This document shows positions 1-5,224 of a stretch of DNA of 5,602 nt, piece by piece; positions within the stretch are counted from its first letter, which is position 1; every line of letters starts with the position of its first letter. The position numbers and the translations under genes are program-made. The stretch spans positions 1 through 5,602 of the forward strand of contig JANXPS010000177.1 in the NCBI GenBank assembly GCA_025357175.1. Direction: 5' to 3'. This stretch comes from Deltaproteobacteria bacterium (GTDB lineage Bacteria; Desulfobacterota; Deferrimicrobia; Deferrimicrobiales; Deferrimicrobiaceae). The notes under the pieces were generated by a model. The model was not told where the DNA came from. It was given only the letters and a program-made list of their open reading frames with translations, and did no database searches.

Positions 1-111
1 CTCGTGGAAGAGGAAATCGTACGGATGAAAGAAGTGGTATTCGCCAAGACGGCGAGCCGTCAGGTGCTCGGCGCCATGCTTCCTTCTCGCCCCGCCTTCG
101 GCTCGAGTTGA
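1..111 (+). CDS. C-terminal fragment of an unidentified protein, 5' end outside window, 3' end replaced by repeat sequence
   Basis: Frame 1 is open from the first base to a TGA at 109-111 and gives 36 residues. The first part (EEEIVRMKEVVFAKTASRQV, then LGAM) reads like real protein and vaguely recalls the C-terminal 'T-x-x-R-x-V-L-G-S-M' stretch of small uncharacterised proteins such as the DUF6933 type. That match is from memory and unverified. The last residues, LPSRPAFGSS, are encoded by sequence that recurs at the other tRNA-fragment junction (88-111 resembles 5410-5433), so the native C-terminus has probably been replaced where the gene meets the repeat. The reading frame continues off the left edge, so its start and length are unknown. 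It could also be a chance open frame. Confidence 0.4.
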   Translation, partial: LVEEEIVRMKEVVFAKTASRQVLGAMLPSRPAFGSS

Positions 112-176
112 AACTGAAAAGGGCCTCCCGGAAATCCGGAAGGCCCTTATGGTTTCAACATGGTGCCGAAGGCGGG
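91..176. repeat. Nested inverted repeat around terminator 1
   Basis: CCCGCCTTCGGC at 91-102 is the exact reverse complement of 165-176, which lies inside the tRNA fragment. Within it, GTTGAAAC (107-114) pairs with GTTTCAAC (152-159). The terminator hairpin (119-148) sits in the centre. The same three-layer order is found around copy 3. The outer plus-strand arm is itself a copy of the tRNA-Leu 3' end, so two tRNA tails face each other across the terminator. Confidence 0.7.
119..148 (-). terminator. Rho-independent terminator behind tRNA-Leu fragment copy 1
   Basis: An 8-bp outer stem (119-126 with 141-148) and a 5-bp inner stem (128-132 with 135-139) are separated by one C/A mismatch, with a 2-base loop. 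On the minus strand the stem runs into TTTTC, so termination is aimed at transcripts leaving the tRNA fragment. It starts 12 bp past the encoded CCA. Termination on the plus strand would be weaker. Confidence 0.75.
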
Positions 177-213
177 ACTCGAACCCGCACGGATCGCTCC
201 ACCACCCCCTCAA
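161..213 (-). repeat. tRNA-Leu(GAG) 3'-half fragment, copy 1 (att-like direct repeat)
   Basis: Read on the minus strand, this is the last 53 nt of a tRNA-Leu. It holds the anticodon loop TTGAGGG (anticodon GAG), the 3' anticodon stem, a long class-II variable arm, a perfect T-arm (GCGGG, TTCGAGT, CCCGC), the 3' acceptor strand CTTCGGC and an encoded CCA end. The D-arm half is absent: beyond 213 the sequence is unrelated. Breakage in the anticodon loop is typical of tyrosine-recombinase attachment sites in tRNA genes. It is identical over 53 bp to copy 3. It is a tRNA fragment and should not be annotated as a working tRNA. Confidence 0.85.
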
Positions 214-292
214 GCAGCTTTAAGTTTGGGAAACGCCTTCAAAAGCTATAAATAACGTATAGTTATGCGATAGTGGAAAATGGCCATTCCGT

Positions 293-345
293 AGATTTCG
301 GGAGATTTCGGCTACCTTTCCAGGAAATCAGCCATAAATCAGCCA
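293..345. repeat. Two sets of phased tandem direct repeats between att copy 1 and abiEii
   Basis: AGATTTCGG occurs at 293-301 and 303-311 (10-bp period). AAATCAGCCA occurs at 325-334 and 336-345 (11-bp period). Both sets are spaced by about one helical turn, as expected for neighbouring protein-binding sites on one DNA face. Their place beside the att-like fragment fits integrase or excisionase arm-type sites. That role is inferred. The rest of 214-361 is AT-rich and holds no gene I can support. Confidence 0.5.
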
Positions 346-361
346 CTCGGATCGGGCGCAA

Positions 362-1171
362 TCACGCCTTCCCTCCTTGCCACGGGGCTCCGGGCAGGAG
401 AGGAAGTAGTTCCTTCCGCACGAAATCGGCGGCTTTCAGAAAATTCCATGAATTGGCGTCGGACAGCAATGGGGCGATATCTTTCGTGAAACGCGGGTCA
501 TCAAATTTCTCGGTCAAGTTCCTCTCGAATTCCGCGCGGGACACTTTGTGCCCTTCGTGTTCCATGTAACGGAGGAAAGATTCGATCACCCGTTCTTTCC
601 GAACGCTTGAATTTGAAAACGCCACCCAGAGATCGAAGAGGTCTCGTCCTTTTTTCCTCTGATAGAGGGCGCGGAGCTTGGTGCCGAGCAATTCATCCAG
701 TTGATATGTCAGAACCGAAGCATTACCGGAGAACCATCGAGAGTGAACCTCGAAGGAACGGTTCTCAAGCCCATAAACGGAAAAGTGTTCGCGAGAGTTG
801 ATCTCGACCTTGAGGCGAAGCGGCAATCCATCTTCAGATGTCATTCGATAGGTCAGTGTCACGCGGCCTTCGGACTGCTTGCGTCCTGGTTCCCCAAGCC
901 AAGGATTTAATTGCGCCTTCAGGGAGTCCAGTATGGCGCCGATGGGGCCCGGGTGAACCTGGACCAGATCGATGTCTTCCGAGTATCGGCTCGCAGGGAG
1001 GTGCATTTTGAAAAGGGCGGTGCCGCCTCGGAATGCCAACTGCCGGCCAATCTCCGGGTGGTTGAAGATGTCGACGATCGCTTTGCTGATAATCAGGTCC
1101 TGCTCGACCTGGTAATCTTCCGGCCATGGGGCATGCTGCCGCCATTCGGAGATATACGCCTTGGGTATCAC
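362..1171 (-). CDS. abiEii: AbiEii/AbiGii-type nucleotidyltransferase toxin
   Basis: The product is a 269-residue nucleotidyltransferase-fold toxin of the type IV AbiE toxin-antitoxin/abortive-infection system, expected to act in the cytoplasm. Known family members transfer nucleotides, and the related MenT toxins act on tRNA. Visible motifs: FRGGTALFK at residues 48-55, SEDIDLV at 64-70 with the metal-binding D66 and D68, a third acidic residue E123 in LKVEIN, and the C-terminal KLRALYQRKKGRDLFDLW at 165-182. All key residues are present and the length is near the family norm. I chose the GTG at 1171 because it overlaps the abiEi stop (GTGA), has GGAG 8 bp upstream, and begins (M)IPKAYISEWRQHAPW, the usual AbiEii opening. 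An ATG at 1210 and longer upstream extensions lack this fit. It is translationally coupled to abiEi. Confidence 0.9.
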   Translation of the reverse strand: MIPKAYISEWRQHAPWPEDYQVEQDLIISKAIVDIFNHPEIGRQLAFRGGTALFKMHLPASRYSEDIDLVQVHPGPIGAILDSLKAQLNPWLGEPGRKQSEGRVTLTYRMTSEDGLPLRLKVEINSREHFSVYGLENRSFEVHSRWFSGNASVLTYQLDELLGTKLRALYQRKKGRDLFDLWVAFSNSSVRKERVIESFLRYMEHEGHKVSRAEFERNLTEKFDDPRFTKDIAPLLSDANSWNFLKAADFVRKELLPLLPGAPWQGGKA

Positions 1172-1947
1172 GCTTCCGGCTCCACATTCGCGTTCACATA
1201 AACGCGCCATCGATGGTTCAGTCTGGTCCCTTTGTAGGCTGCCGATCGCGAAAGGGGGGTGGGGAGAGGGTCCTTCTCTTGGATGTAATCGGCGATCTTG
1301 TCTGCGGTCTCTTGCGATCCAACCAGTTCGAGAAGACACCCGAGCCGCTGCAGCCAGGAGAGGGGTGAAAATCGAGCGATCTCGATCAGTCGACTTGAGT
1401 CGATCTTTTCGGCAAGTTCCCTCAGCACGGTTGCGATATTGTCCAGGCCACCGCATCGCCCGACATAACCAATGAGGTCGAGTGCCGTTGCCTCCGGGGT
1501 CGACACCAGGATGGTGCCCGCAACGGTGTTCCTTTCCCCTACCGGAATGTTCGCCGTATTGGCTCGATGAATGAATTCCACCTGGATTTTGCCGCACCGG
1601 ATCGGTCGTCGGATTCCCGAGGTCAGCACCTGAAATCGTTGCGGTCGGTGATGCGCGGCCCCGTGATATTCAGCGGCAGTTAGCAGCCCGGCATAATAGA
1701 TTTTGCCAAGGGTTTTCATCAGGTCGGGGATGAACTGTTCGGCCGGTCGGCAACCCAGCACGCGATACTCGGGGGGGACGATCACGTAAAATCCTCGATA
1801 AGGCATGGCGATTTCGCCTTTGTTCTTCAACCGGCGAAGAGATGCCTTTACTGCCACATCCGAGGCATGTGTCATATCCTGGATGTCTTTCCAGCGGAAG
1901 CAGAATTGTCCCTTGGCAGCAAGTTCGGTGACGGGCGCAGAGGACAT
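1168..1947 (-). CDS. abiEi: AbiEi-type antitoxin / transcriptional regulator
   Basis: The product is a 259-residue antitoxin of the AbiE system. Characterised AbiEi proteins have an N-terminal winged helix-turn-helix that represses the operon promoter and a C-terminal domain needed to neutralise the toxin without stable complex formation. Here residues 15-60 look like the winged helix (recognition region near VAVKASLRRLKNKGEI, then the YRGFYVIVP wing). YYAGLLTAAEYHGAAHHRPQ at 84-103 and the STPEATALDLIGYVGRCGG stretch near 149-167 are typical of the family. The ATG at 1947 is preceded by AAGGA with a 7-bp gap. The gene is first in a two-gene operon and overlaps abiEii by 4 bp. Length and composition are normal, with no sign of damage. 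Confidence 0.88.
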   Translation of the reverse strand: MSSAPVTELAAKGQFCFRWKDIQDMTHASDVAVKASLRRLKNKGEIAMPYRGFYVIVPPEYRVLGCRPAEQFIPDLMKTLGKIYYAGLLTAAEYHGAAHHRPQRFQVLTSGIRRPIRCGKIQVEFIHRANTANIPVGERNTVAGTILVSTPEATALDLIGYVGRCGGLDNIATVLRELAEKIDSSRLIEIARFSPLSWLQRLGCLLELVGSQETADKIADYIQEKDPLPTPLSRSAAYKGTRLNHRWRVYVNANVEPEA

Positions 1948-1972
1948 CGTGGGTTCCTTTCACACATCTATC

Positions 1973-2009
1973 TTTTGCGTAAGTTAACGCATATCGGTAG
2001 TTTATGCAA
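1973..2009 (-). promoter_or_regulatory. Candidate abiE promoter and operator region
   Basis: On the minus strand TTGCAT (complement of 2004-2009) lies 17 bp before TAACTT (complement of 1981-1986), a passable -35/-10 pair upstream of abiEi. Short inverted repeats overlap it: TGCGT/ACGCA (1976-1980 and 1987-1991) and GCATA/TATGC (1989-1993 and 2003-2007). AbiEi proteins are known to bind inverted repeats in their own promoter, so this is the place to expect autoregulation. The hexamers are weak and the assignment is tentative. Confidence 0.3.
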
Positions 2010-2018
2010 ACAACAGAT

Positions 2019-2090
2019 ATCGAGGAGTGCCGCTTGTTTCACAAGATCAGCGGGCGTTGAACCCTCCGCCAGTACGCTGGATTCCTCGAT
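2019..2090. repeat. Inverted repeat ATCGAGGA ... TCCTCGAT in the abiEi-uppP gap
   Basis: Perfect 8-bp arms at 2019-2026 and 2083-2090 are separated by 56 bp. The spacer includes a small CTTG-TTTCA-CAAG hairpin near 2033-2045. No gene is evident in the 1948-2116 gap. The arms could be coincidence or a remnant of a rearrangement junction. No function can be assigned. Confidence 0.3.
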
Positions 2091-2120
2091 CTTTCCGCTA
2101 ACCAGATTGTGGGTTCATGA

Positions 2121-2972
2121 ACAGCCATCCTCATCCTCGCCATCGTCCAAGGCGCAGCCGAACTCCTTCCGGTCTCCAGCTCCGCGCACGTCATCGTGGC
2201 TGCAAAACTGATGGGCCTGGACCCCGTCAGCCCGGAGATGACGTTCCTGCTCGTCATGCTCCATACCGGCACGATGTTCGCCGTCATCGCGTATTTCTGG
2301 CGGGAATGGAAGGTGGACTACTTCGGGTCGGGAAAGGTCTTCAAGGGGATCGTTGCCCGGGTGGCGATCGCTACCGTCGCGACCGGAGCGGTGGGGTTAG
2401 GACTGAAATCCCTGATCGAGCGGTTTCTGCTCGGGAACGTGGCGCACGCCGAGATCGAACTGCTCTTCGGCAACATGAGGCTGATCGCGGTCGCTCTTGC
2501 AGCCGCAGGCGGGTTAATCCTTTACAGCGGGTTTCGCTCGAAACCCTCGACGACGGCGACCGACCCGTCGTACCGGGAATCCGCCTGGATCGGCCTGGTC
2601 CAAGGGTTCTGTCTCCCGTTTCGCGGATTCTCCCGATCGGGGGCGACCATCTCCACCGCGTTGCTCTTGGGGATCGATCGGAAGCGGGCCGAGGAGTTCA
2701 GCTTCGCCCTGGCCGTGGTTTTAACGCCGCTCGTCGTCGTCCGCGAAGTCCACCGACTTCTGAAAGCCCGGGCGGCGATGGTCGGGCAGGCCGAGCAGTT
2801 CGCTACCCTTATTGCTCCCGGTCTGCTCGGCGCTGTCTTCAGCTTGATCGCGGGTCTCCTCGCGCTCCGGTTGCTTTCGCGCGTGCTCTCCGGCGGGAAG
2901 TGGCACTACTTCGGCGTGTACTGCCTCTGCGCCTCGGCGGCTGTATTTCTTCTTCACCTGACCGGCCACTGA
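2121..2972 (+). CDS. uppP: Undecaprenyl-diphosphatase (UppP/BacA family), start codon region damaged
   Basis: UppP is an integral inner-membrane enzyme that dephosphorylates undecaprenyl diphosphate to recycle the cell-wall lipid carrier; extra copies give bacitracin resistance. Counting codons from 2121, the reading frame shows the (Q/E)xxxE motif as QGAAE at 10-14, then LPVSSSAH with the conserved His at 23, LHTGTMFAV near 47-55, and the SRSGAT motif at 171-176 with its catalytic Arg at 172, plus several hydrophobic segments. About 283 residues is full family length. No ATG, GTG or TTG in frame precedes these motifs, and TGA at 2118-2120 closes the frame. The first in-frame GTG (2196) would delete the N-terminal catalytic motif and His. 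Either TGA is a mutated TGG in a gene starting at GTG 2109, or a 1-bp shift separates ATG 2117 from the frame. No clear ribosome site is seen. It is probably non-functional unless this is a sequencing error. It is the only plus-strand gene with a recognised family and diverges from abiE. Confidence 0.8.
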   Translation, partial: TAILILAIVQGAAELLPVSSSAHVIVAAKLMGLDPVSPEMTFLLVMLHTGTMFAVIAYFWREWKVDYFGSGKVFKGIVARVAIATVATGAVGLGLKSLIERFLLGNVAHAEIELLFGNMRLIAVALAAAGGLILYSGFRSKPSTTATDPSYRESAWIGLVQGFCLPFRGFSRSGATISTALLLGIDRKRAEEFSFALAVVLTPLVVVREVHRLLKARAAMVGQAEQFATLIAPGLLGAVFSLIAGLLALRLLSRVLSGGKWHYFGVYCLCASAAVFLLHLTGH

Positions 2973-3029
2973 TTCGGCGGAAATTTCCCCGCGAGCCAGA
3001 TTTGAGCCAGTCGGGGCGATGAAACGAAA

Positions 3030-3062
3030 AAAGGGAACTCGGCGCGAGGCCAAGTTCCCTTT
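3030..3062 (-). terminator. Bidirectional-looking rho-independent terminator at copy 2
   Basis: A 10-bp outer stem (3030-3039 with 3053-3062), one C/A mismatch and a 3-bp inner stem (3041-3043 with 3049-3051) are followed on the minus strand by a run of six or more T. It starts 11 bp past the CCA end of tRNA fragment copy 2. It also lies about 60 bp after the uppP stop, where on the plus strand its weaker T-rich tail (TTTGCTTATT) could end that transcript. Its stem sequence is unrelated to those at copies 1 and 3. Confidence 0.75.
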
Positions 3063-3073
3063 GCTTATTGCGA

Positions 3074-3127
3074 TGGTGCCGAAGGCGGGACGAGAAGGGA
3101 GCACGGATCGCTCCACCACCCCCTCAA
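3074..3127 (-). repeat. tRNA-Leu(GAG) 3'-half fragment, copy 2, with degenerate T-arm
   Basis: The CCA end, acceptor strand, 3' T-stem strand, variable arm and anticodon loop match copies 1 and 3. The 5' T-stem and T-loop (minus-strand GCGGGTTCGAG in the others) are replaced by GCTCCCTTCTCG, one base longer. The TTCGA loop is lost and the T-stem cannot pair, so this copy could never serve as a tRNA 3' half. The replacement resembles the plus-strand sequence at 78-90 and 5398-5409. Beyond 3127 the flank resembles that of copy 3, not copy 1. Confidence 0.8.
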
Positions 3128-3180
3128 TGCCGTGGCAAATAATAGTTAATATTCATAAAGCGTATACGTATCAGTAATTT
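3128..3180. repeat. AT-rich module end shared with the flank of copy 3
   Basis: TGCCGTGG, then AAATAATAGTT, then ATTCATA and scattered identities align this segment to 5541-5593. Copy 1 has a different flank (214 onward), though it is also AT-rich with ATAAATAACGTATAGTTATG. This is probably the end of an integrated element with integrase-binding sites close to the crossover. No gene is present in 3128-3290. Confidence 0.55.
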
Positions 3181-3256
3181 AAGGCTCATATCGGGGGAGG
3201 TGGAAGCCCGTCGATTTACACCGATCGTGCAATATTATCTGGAGTTTTCGGCGGCC

Positions 3257-3276
3257 AGTGCACCGGGAGTGCACCG
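3257..3276. repeat. Tandem AGTGCACCG repeat between att copy 2 and vapC
   Basis: AGTGCACCG occurs at 3257-3265 and 3268-3276, an 11-bp period. Its place, 15 bp beyond the toxin-gene stop and about 130 bp from the tRNA fragment, parallels the phased repeats of module A, although the sequence differs. An arm-type recombinase or directionality-factor site is the natural guess. Confidence 0.45.
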
Positions 3277-3290
3277 ATTCGCTCTCCTCG

Positions 3291-3689
3291 TCAAACCCAG
3301 TTCGCCAGCTTCAGGCCGGGGACTTTCTCGAAGTGGGAGAGGTCGTTGCTGACCAGCGTTGCGCCGATGCTTCGGGCGTGGGCCGCGATCATCATGTCCA
3401 TGCCCCCGATCGGTGTTCCTTTTTTCTCCAGTGAGGCGCGGATATCCCCGTAATGGTCCGCCGCGGATTCATCCCAGGGGAGCACCGCGACCCGGGACGC
3501 GAAGTCCTCGATCTCGCGCCGGATGCTTTCGCCCTTCGGGTGCCTGGCCGCGCCGAAGAGCAGTTCGGCGAGCACCACCGTAGAAATCGCCAGGTTGCCG
3601 TCGCCCGCCTTCTCGAACCGTTTCCGGACCGTGGTTGGGCGATCGCGCAGGACATAGCTGCAGATGTTGGTATCCAGCATGTATCGCAT
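3291..3689 (-). CDS. vapC: VapC-type PIN-domain ribonuclease toxin
   Basis: The product is a 132-residue PIN-domain toxin of a type II VapBC system. Family members are Mg2+-dependent cytoplasmic RNases that cleave tRNA or rRNA. The four acidic active-site residues are visible: D6 in MLDTN, E42 in AELLFGAAR, D98 in GGMDMMIAAHA and D116 in SNDLSHF. It ends LKLANWV, the usual short C-terminal strand of this subgroup (compare 'ENW' endings). Length is standard. The ATG at 3689 shares its A with the vapB stop (TGATG), so translation is coupled to the antitoxin. A longer frame running back across vapB is an out-of-frame shadow. The gene looks intact. Confidence 0.93.
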   Translation of the reverse strand: MRYMLDTNICSYVLRDRPTTVRKRFEKAGDGNLAISTVVLAELLFGAARHPKGESIRREIEDFASRVAVLPWDESAADHYGDIRASLEKKGTPIGGMDMMIAAHARSIGATLVSNDLSHFEKVPGLKLANWV

Positions 3690-3919
3690 CAGAACAGCTT
3701 CCGGTCCTGCGGCGGAAGATCTTCCCGGTCGGCGAGGAAGTCGGGGGGGACCGCTCCTGCTTTCTCGAAGAAGTCGTCCCAACCCGACGGCTTCGGTTTC
3801 AGGATGACGACTTCGCCTTTCTTCTCGATCAGCACTTCCTTGCAACCGAACCGGAACTCGGCCGGGAGGCGCACCGCCTGGCTCCGACCGCTCATGAAGA
3901 CCTTTGCCGTTTTGGTCAT
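3689..3919 (-). CDS. vapB: VapB-type antitoxin, AbrB/SpoVT (VagC-like) fold
   Basis: The product is a 76-residue antitoxin. Residues 1-45 (MTKTAKVFMSGRSQAVRLPA, FRF, then EVLIEKKGEVVIL) are a swapped-hairpin AbrB/MazE-type DNA-binding domain. The C-terminal tail (WDDFF, then a Pro- and Asp-rich stretch) is the part that wraps and blocks the PIN toxin in this family. The ATG at 3919 has a strong GGAGG ribosome site 5 bp upstream. VapB with VapC normally represses its own promoter, and a palindrome lies 23 bp upstream of this start. A 27-bp gap separates it from the preceding small ORF on the same strand, so it may also be read from the nucleotidyltransferase promoter. Confidence 0.93.
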   Translation of the reverse strand: MTKTAKVFMSGRSQAVRLPAEFRFGCKEVLIEKKGEVVILKPKPSGWDDFFEKAGAVPPDFLADREDLPPQDRKLF

Positions 3920-3941
3920 GGCGTCCTCCCTGGAAGACGGT

Positions 3942-3960
3942 ATATATCATGAGGATATAT
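3942..3960 (-). promoter_or_regulatory. Palindromic vapBC operator with probable promoter
   Basis: ATATATC (3942-3948) and GATATAT (3954-3960) form a perfect 7-bp inverted repeat with a 5-bp spacer, just upstream of the vapB ribosome site. The AT-rich palindrome also supplies -10-like TATCCT on the minus strand, with TTGCGC 17 bp further upstream. Autorepression by VapB or VapBC is the expected use. The stop codon of the upstream small ORF lies inside it. Confidence 0.5.
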
Positions 3961-4126
3961 CGTTGCCGGCTGGAGCGCAATAGCCAATTGTCGTAATCCG
4001 AACCGGCACACCCGCGACGAACGCGTCGATTGGGAGCTTGAGTCCGCTCGCGATCGTACCCGCGAGCGCCCGAAGCTGATCGTCATCACTTCCGCAAGGC
4101 CAGGGGTCGTTGCGGCCTATGTCCAT
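3947..4126 (-). CDS. Small unknown ORF between the nucleotidyltransferase and vapB, probably 3'-truncated
   Basis: The frame encodes 59 residues beginning MDIGRNDPWPCGS and continuing LRALAGTIASGLKLPIDAFV, then GVPVRITTIGY. I do not recognise the family. The GRNDPWPCGS opening recalls the start of a SEC-C zinc motif, but only one Cys is present, so I do not call it that. I chose ATG 4126 because GGGAGGG lies 9 bp upstream. A TTG at 4165 overlapping the previous stop (TTGA) would add 13 residues but has no ribosome site. The first 45 residues look protein-like. The end (CAPAGNDISS) runs into the vapBC operator, suggesting a longer gene was cut when vapBC was joined here. It follows the nucleotidyltransferase gene by 35 bp on the same strand. 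Confidence 0.5.
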   Translation of the reverse strand: MDIGRNDPWPCGSDDDQLRALAGTIASGLKLPIDAFVAGVPVRITTIGYCAPAGNDISS

Positions 4127-4161
4127 GGCGGTATCCCTCCCGATGATCTTGTCTTTCCCGG

Positions 4162-5208
4162 TCAACCCCGAAGACGGAGCAATCGCTCGAGCGCTTTTTG
4201 TCCTTCATCCACCCGTTTTTTCCAACCGGGGCCTTTTGCTCGTGCGATCGCGAATGCGTCGGCGAGCGCTTCCGGCTCGATTTCCCGAAGCAACTGTTGC
4301 AGTTCGAAAGACTGCTGGAGATCCTTCTGCGCCTTGAGGCGTGCATCCGTCTTGCGCTCCCGCGAGACGATCAGCTTGTGGACCGCATAGCGCGCGGGTT
4401 GCGGCACCTTGACCAGGACCGGGCGCCGCCCCAGGGCGACTGCGGGTACCGGGTCTTCGATGAGGTAATCGAGGAACCGCAATGGAATGGCCGGGACACC
4501 GAGTTGACGGATCTTTTTCGGGCCTCCCTTGTCCTGTCCGACGAGCGGCGTCAGGAATTCGACCTTGAACTCTCCCTCACCGGACTTGAGACGGGTTCCG
4601 TAATACGAGGGGTCGAACTCGTTCATGGGGGAGAACCCCATTTCCAGGCGCTCGAGCGCGGTCTGCGGGCTCGCCACTTCGCTGTGCACTGCGACGGGAA
4701 TTGTCTTGCCTGCGAGATCGACGTCGGCCGTGAAAGCGGAAGCGGAGGGAATCTTTGCCCCGAGGAGACCGGCCATGCACCGGTATGCGATCGTTCCGAC
4801 CAGCACGCCGCCGACACGGAAAACGCCTTCCTCCGCCAGTGCCGCCGTTACGCGCCACTCGACGGGATCCAGCGAGGTCACTCCCGCAGCCCGCAACACC
4901 TTGGCGGAAATCTCGATGGCCTCCATTTCGCCGGCGGAGTCCTTCCGCGATTGAAGGAATCGCTCCTTGAGCGCCTTCCCCCGGTCGTCGAGCGGTCCCA
5001 GATAGACCTGCCTCTGGATACCGCTCGACAGTCTTCCCTGTGCGTATAGGTACTCGCCACCTTTGACGTTCTTGGTGATCAAAGTGCAGGAGGCAAGCTC
5101 GGCCATGGCGTTATGCGTGGTCAGATCTTCGAGCCGATCGAGCAGGTCGGCATAAGCCGTTCGAACCTGGAGGGGGAAAAGTCGAATGCGGTTATCATTC
5201 GTAATCAT
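4162..5208 (-). CDS. GSU2403-family nucleotidyltransferase-fold protein (NTP_transf_8 type)
   Basis: The product is a 348-residue soluble protein. Residues 1-120 form a helical, charged N-terminal region. The nucleotidyltransferase core follows: GGVLVGTIAY at 133-142 is the GG/GT nucleotide-binding turn, TADVDLA at 160-166 gives the DxD metal ligands D162 and D164, and FKVEFLTP at 214-221 offers the third acidic residue E217. PARYAVHKLIVSRER at 271-285 is the conserved C-terminal motif also met in AbiEii-like proteins. Substrate and role are unknown for the family. Its fold and place beside vapBC in an att-bounded module suggest a toxin or defence role, which is inference. ATG 5208 has no Shine-Dalgarno sequence, but a promoter-like -10 ends 6 bp before it, fitting a leaderless mRNA. 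A longer frame to 5376 has no family support. Confidence 0.8.
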   Translation of the reverse strand: MITNDNRIRLFPLQVRTAYADLLDRLEDLTTHNAMAELASCTLITKNVKGGEYLYAQGRLSSGIQRQVYLGPLDDRGKALKERFLQSRKDSAGEMEAIEISAKVLRAAGVTSLDPVEWRVTAALAEEGVFRVGGVLVGTIAYRCMAGLLGAKIPSASAFTADVDLAGKTIPVAVHSEVASPQTALERLEMGFSPMNEFDPSYYGTRLKSGEGEFKVEFLTPLVGQDKGGPKKIRQLGVPAIPLRFLDYLIEDPVPAVALGRRPVLVKVPQPARYAVHKLIVSRERKTDARLKAQKDLQQSFELQQLLREIEPEALADAFAIARAKGPGWKKRVDEGQKALERLLRLRG

Positions 5209-5224
5209 AAGTGAATGATAACCG
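5189..5224. promoter_or_regulatory. 12-bp-arm palindromic operator over the nucleotidyltransferase start codon
   Basis: CGGTTATCATTC (5189-5200) and GAATGATAACCG (5213-5224) are perfect inverted repeats with a 12-bp spacer, giving arm centres two helical turns apart. The ATG (5208-5206) lies in the spacer. One arm contains the probable -10 box, so a bound dimer would block RNA polymerase. The cognate regulator is not identifiable. Its second arm lies within the coding sequence, where chance palindromy of this length is unlikely. Confidence 0.65.

Larger units (their letters stand above)
214..3127. mobile_element. Module A: att-bounded island with abiEi-abiEii and a damaged uppP
   Basis: This is the DNA between tRNA-Leu fragments 1 and 2, closed by direct repeats of the tRNA 3' half. 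It carries one toxin-antitoxin operon and a uppP-like gene, with no integrase, transposase or replication gene. It could be a relic, a satellite using an integrase in trans, or part of a larger decayed element. The boundaries assume the crossover lies at the anticodon-loop edge. Confidence 0.5.

Noticed and set aside
161..213. A functional tRNA gene
   Set aside because: Only the 3' half is present at each of the three copies. No D-arm or 5' acceptor strand lies next to any of them in the window.
293..345. CRISPR-like array from the short direct repeats
   Set aside because: Repeats are 9-10 bp with spacers of 1 bp or none and only two units per set, which is unlike CRISPR architecture.
1172..1597. 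N-terminal extension of the AbiEii reading frame giving 411 residues
   Set aside because: The extension is antisense-frame noise over abiEi, is Arg/Pro/His-rich without family motifs, and the GTG at 1171 has a GTGA overlap, a ribosome site and the typical family N-terminus.
2117..3022. 301-residue plus-strand frame overlapping uppP
   Set aside because: It is a +1 shadow with an Arg/Pro/Ser-rich composition. The uppP motifs are all in the other frame.
2721..3119. 132-residue minus-strand frame beginning in tRNA fragment copy 2
   Set aside because: Its start is translated tRNA and terminator sequence and the rest is antisense to uppP. It has no ribosome site or domain.
3690..3980. N-terminal extension of the VapC frame giving 229 residues
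   Set aside because: It lies out of frame across vapB. The ATG at 3689 coupled to the vapB stop starts exactly at the PIN-domain MLDTN motif.
4088..4126. SEC-C zinc-binding motif in the small ORF (GRNDPWPCGS)
   Set aside because: Only one of the required cysteines is present and the motif lies at the N-terminus, so the resemblance is superficial.
4198..5049. 283-residue plus-strand frame opposite the nucleotidyltransferase gene
   Set aside because: It is antisense to a gene with clear motifs and has no recognisable domain of its own.
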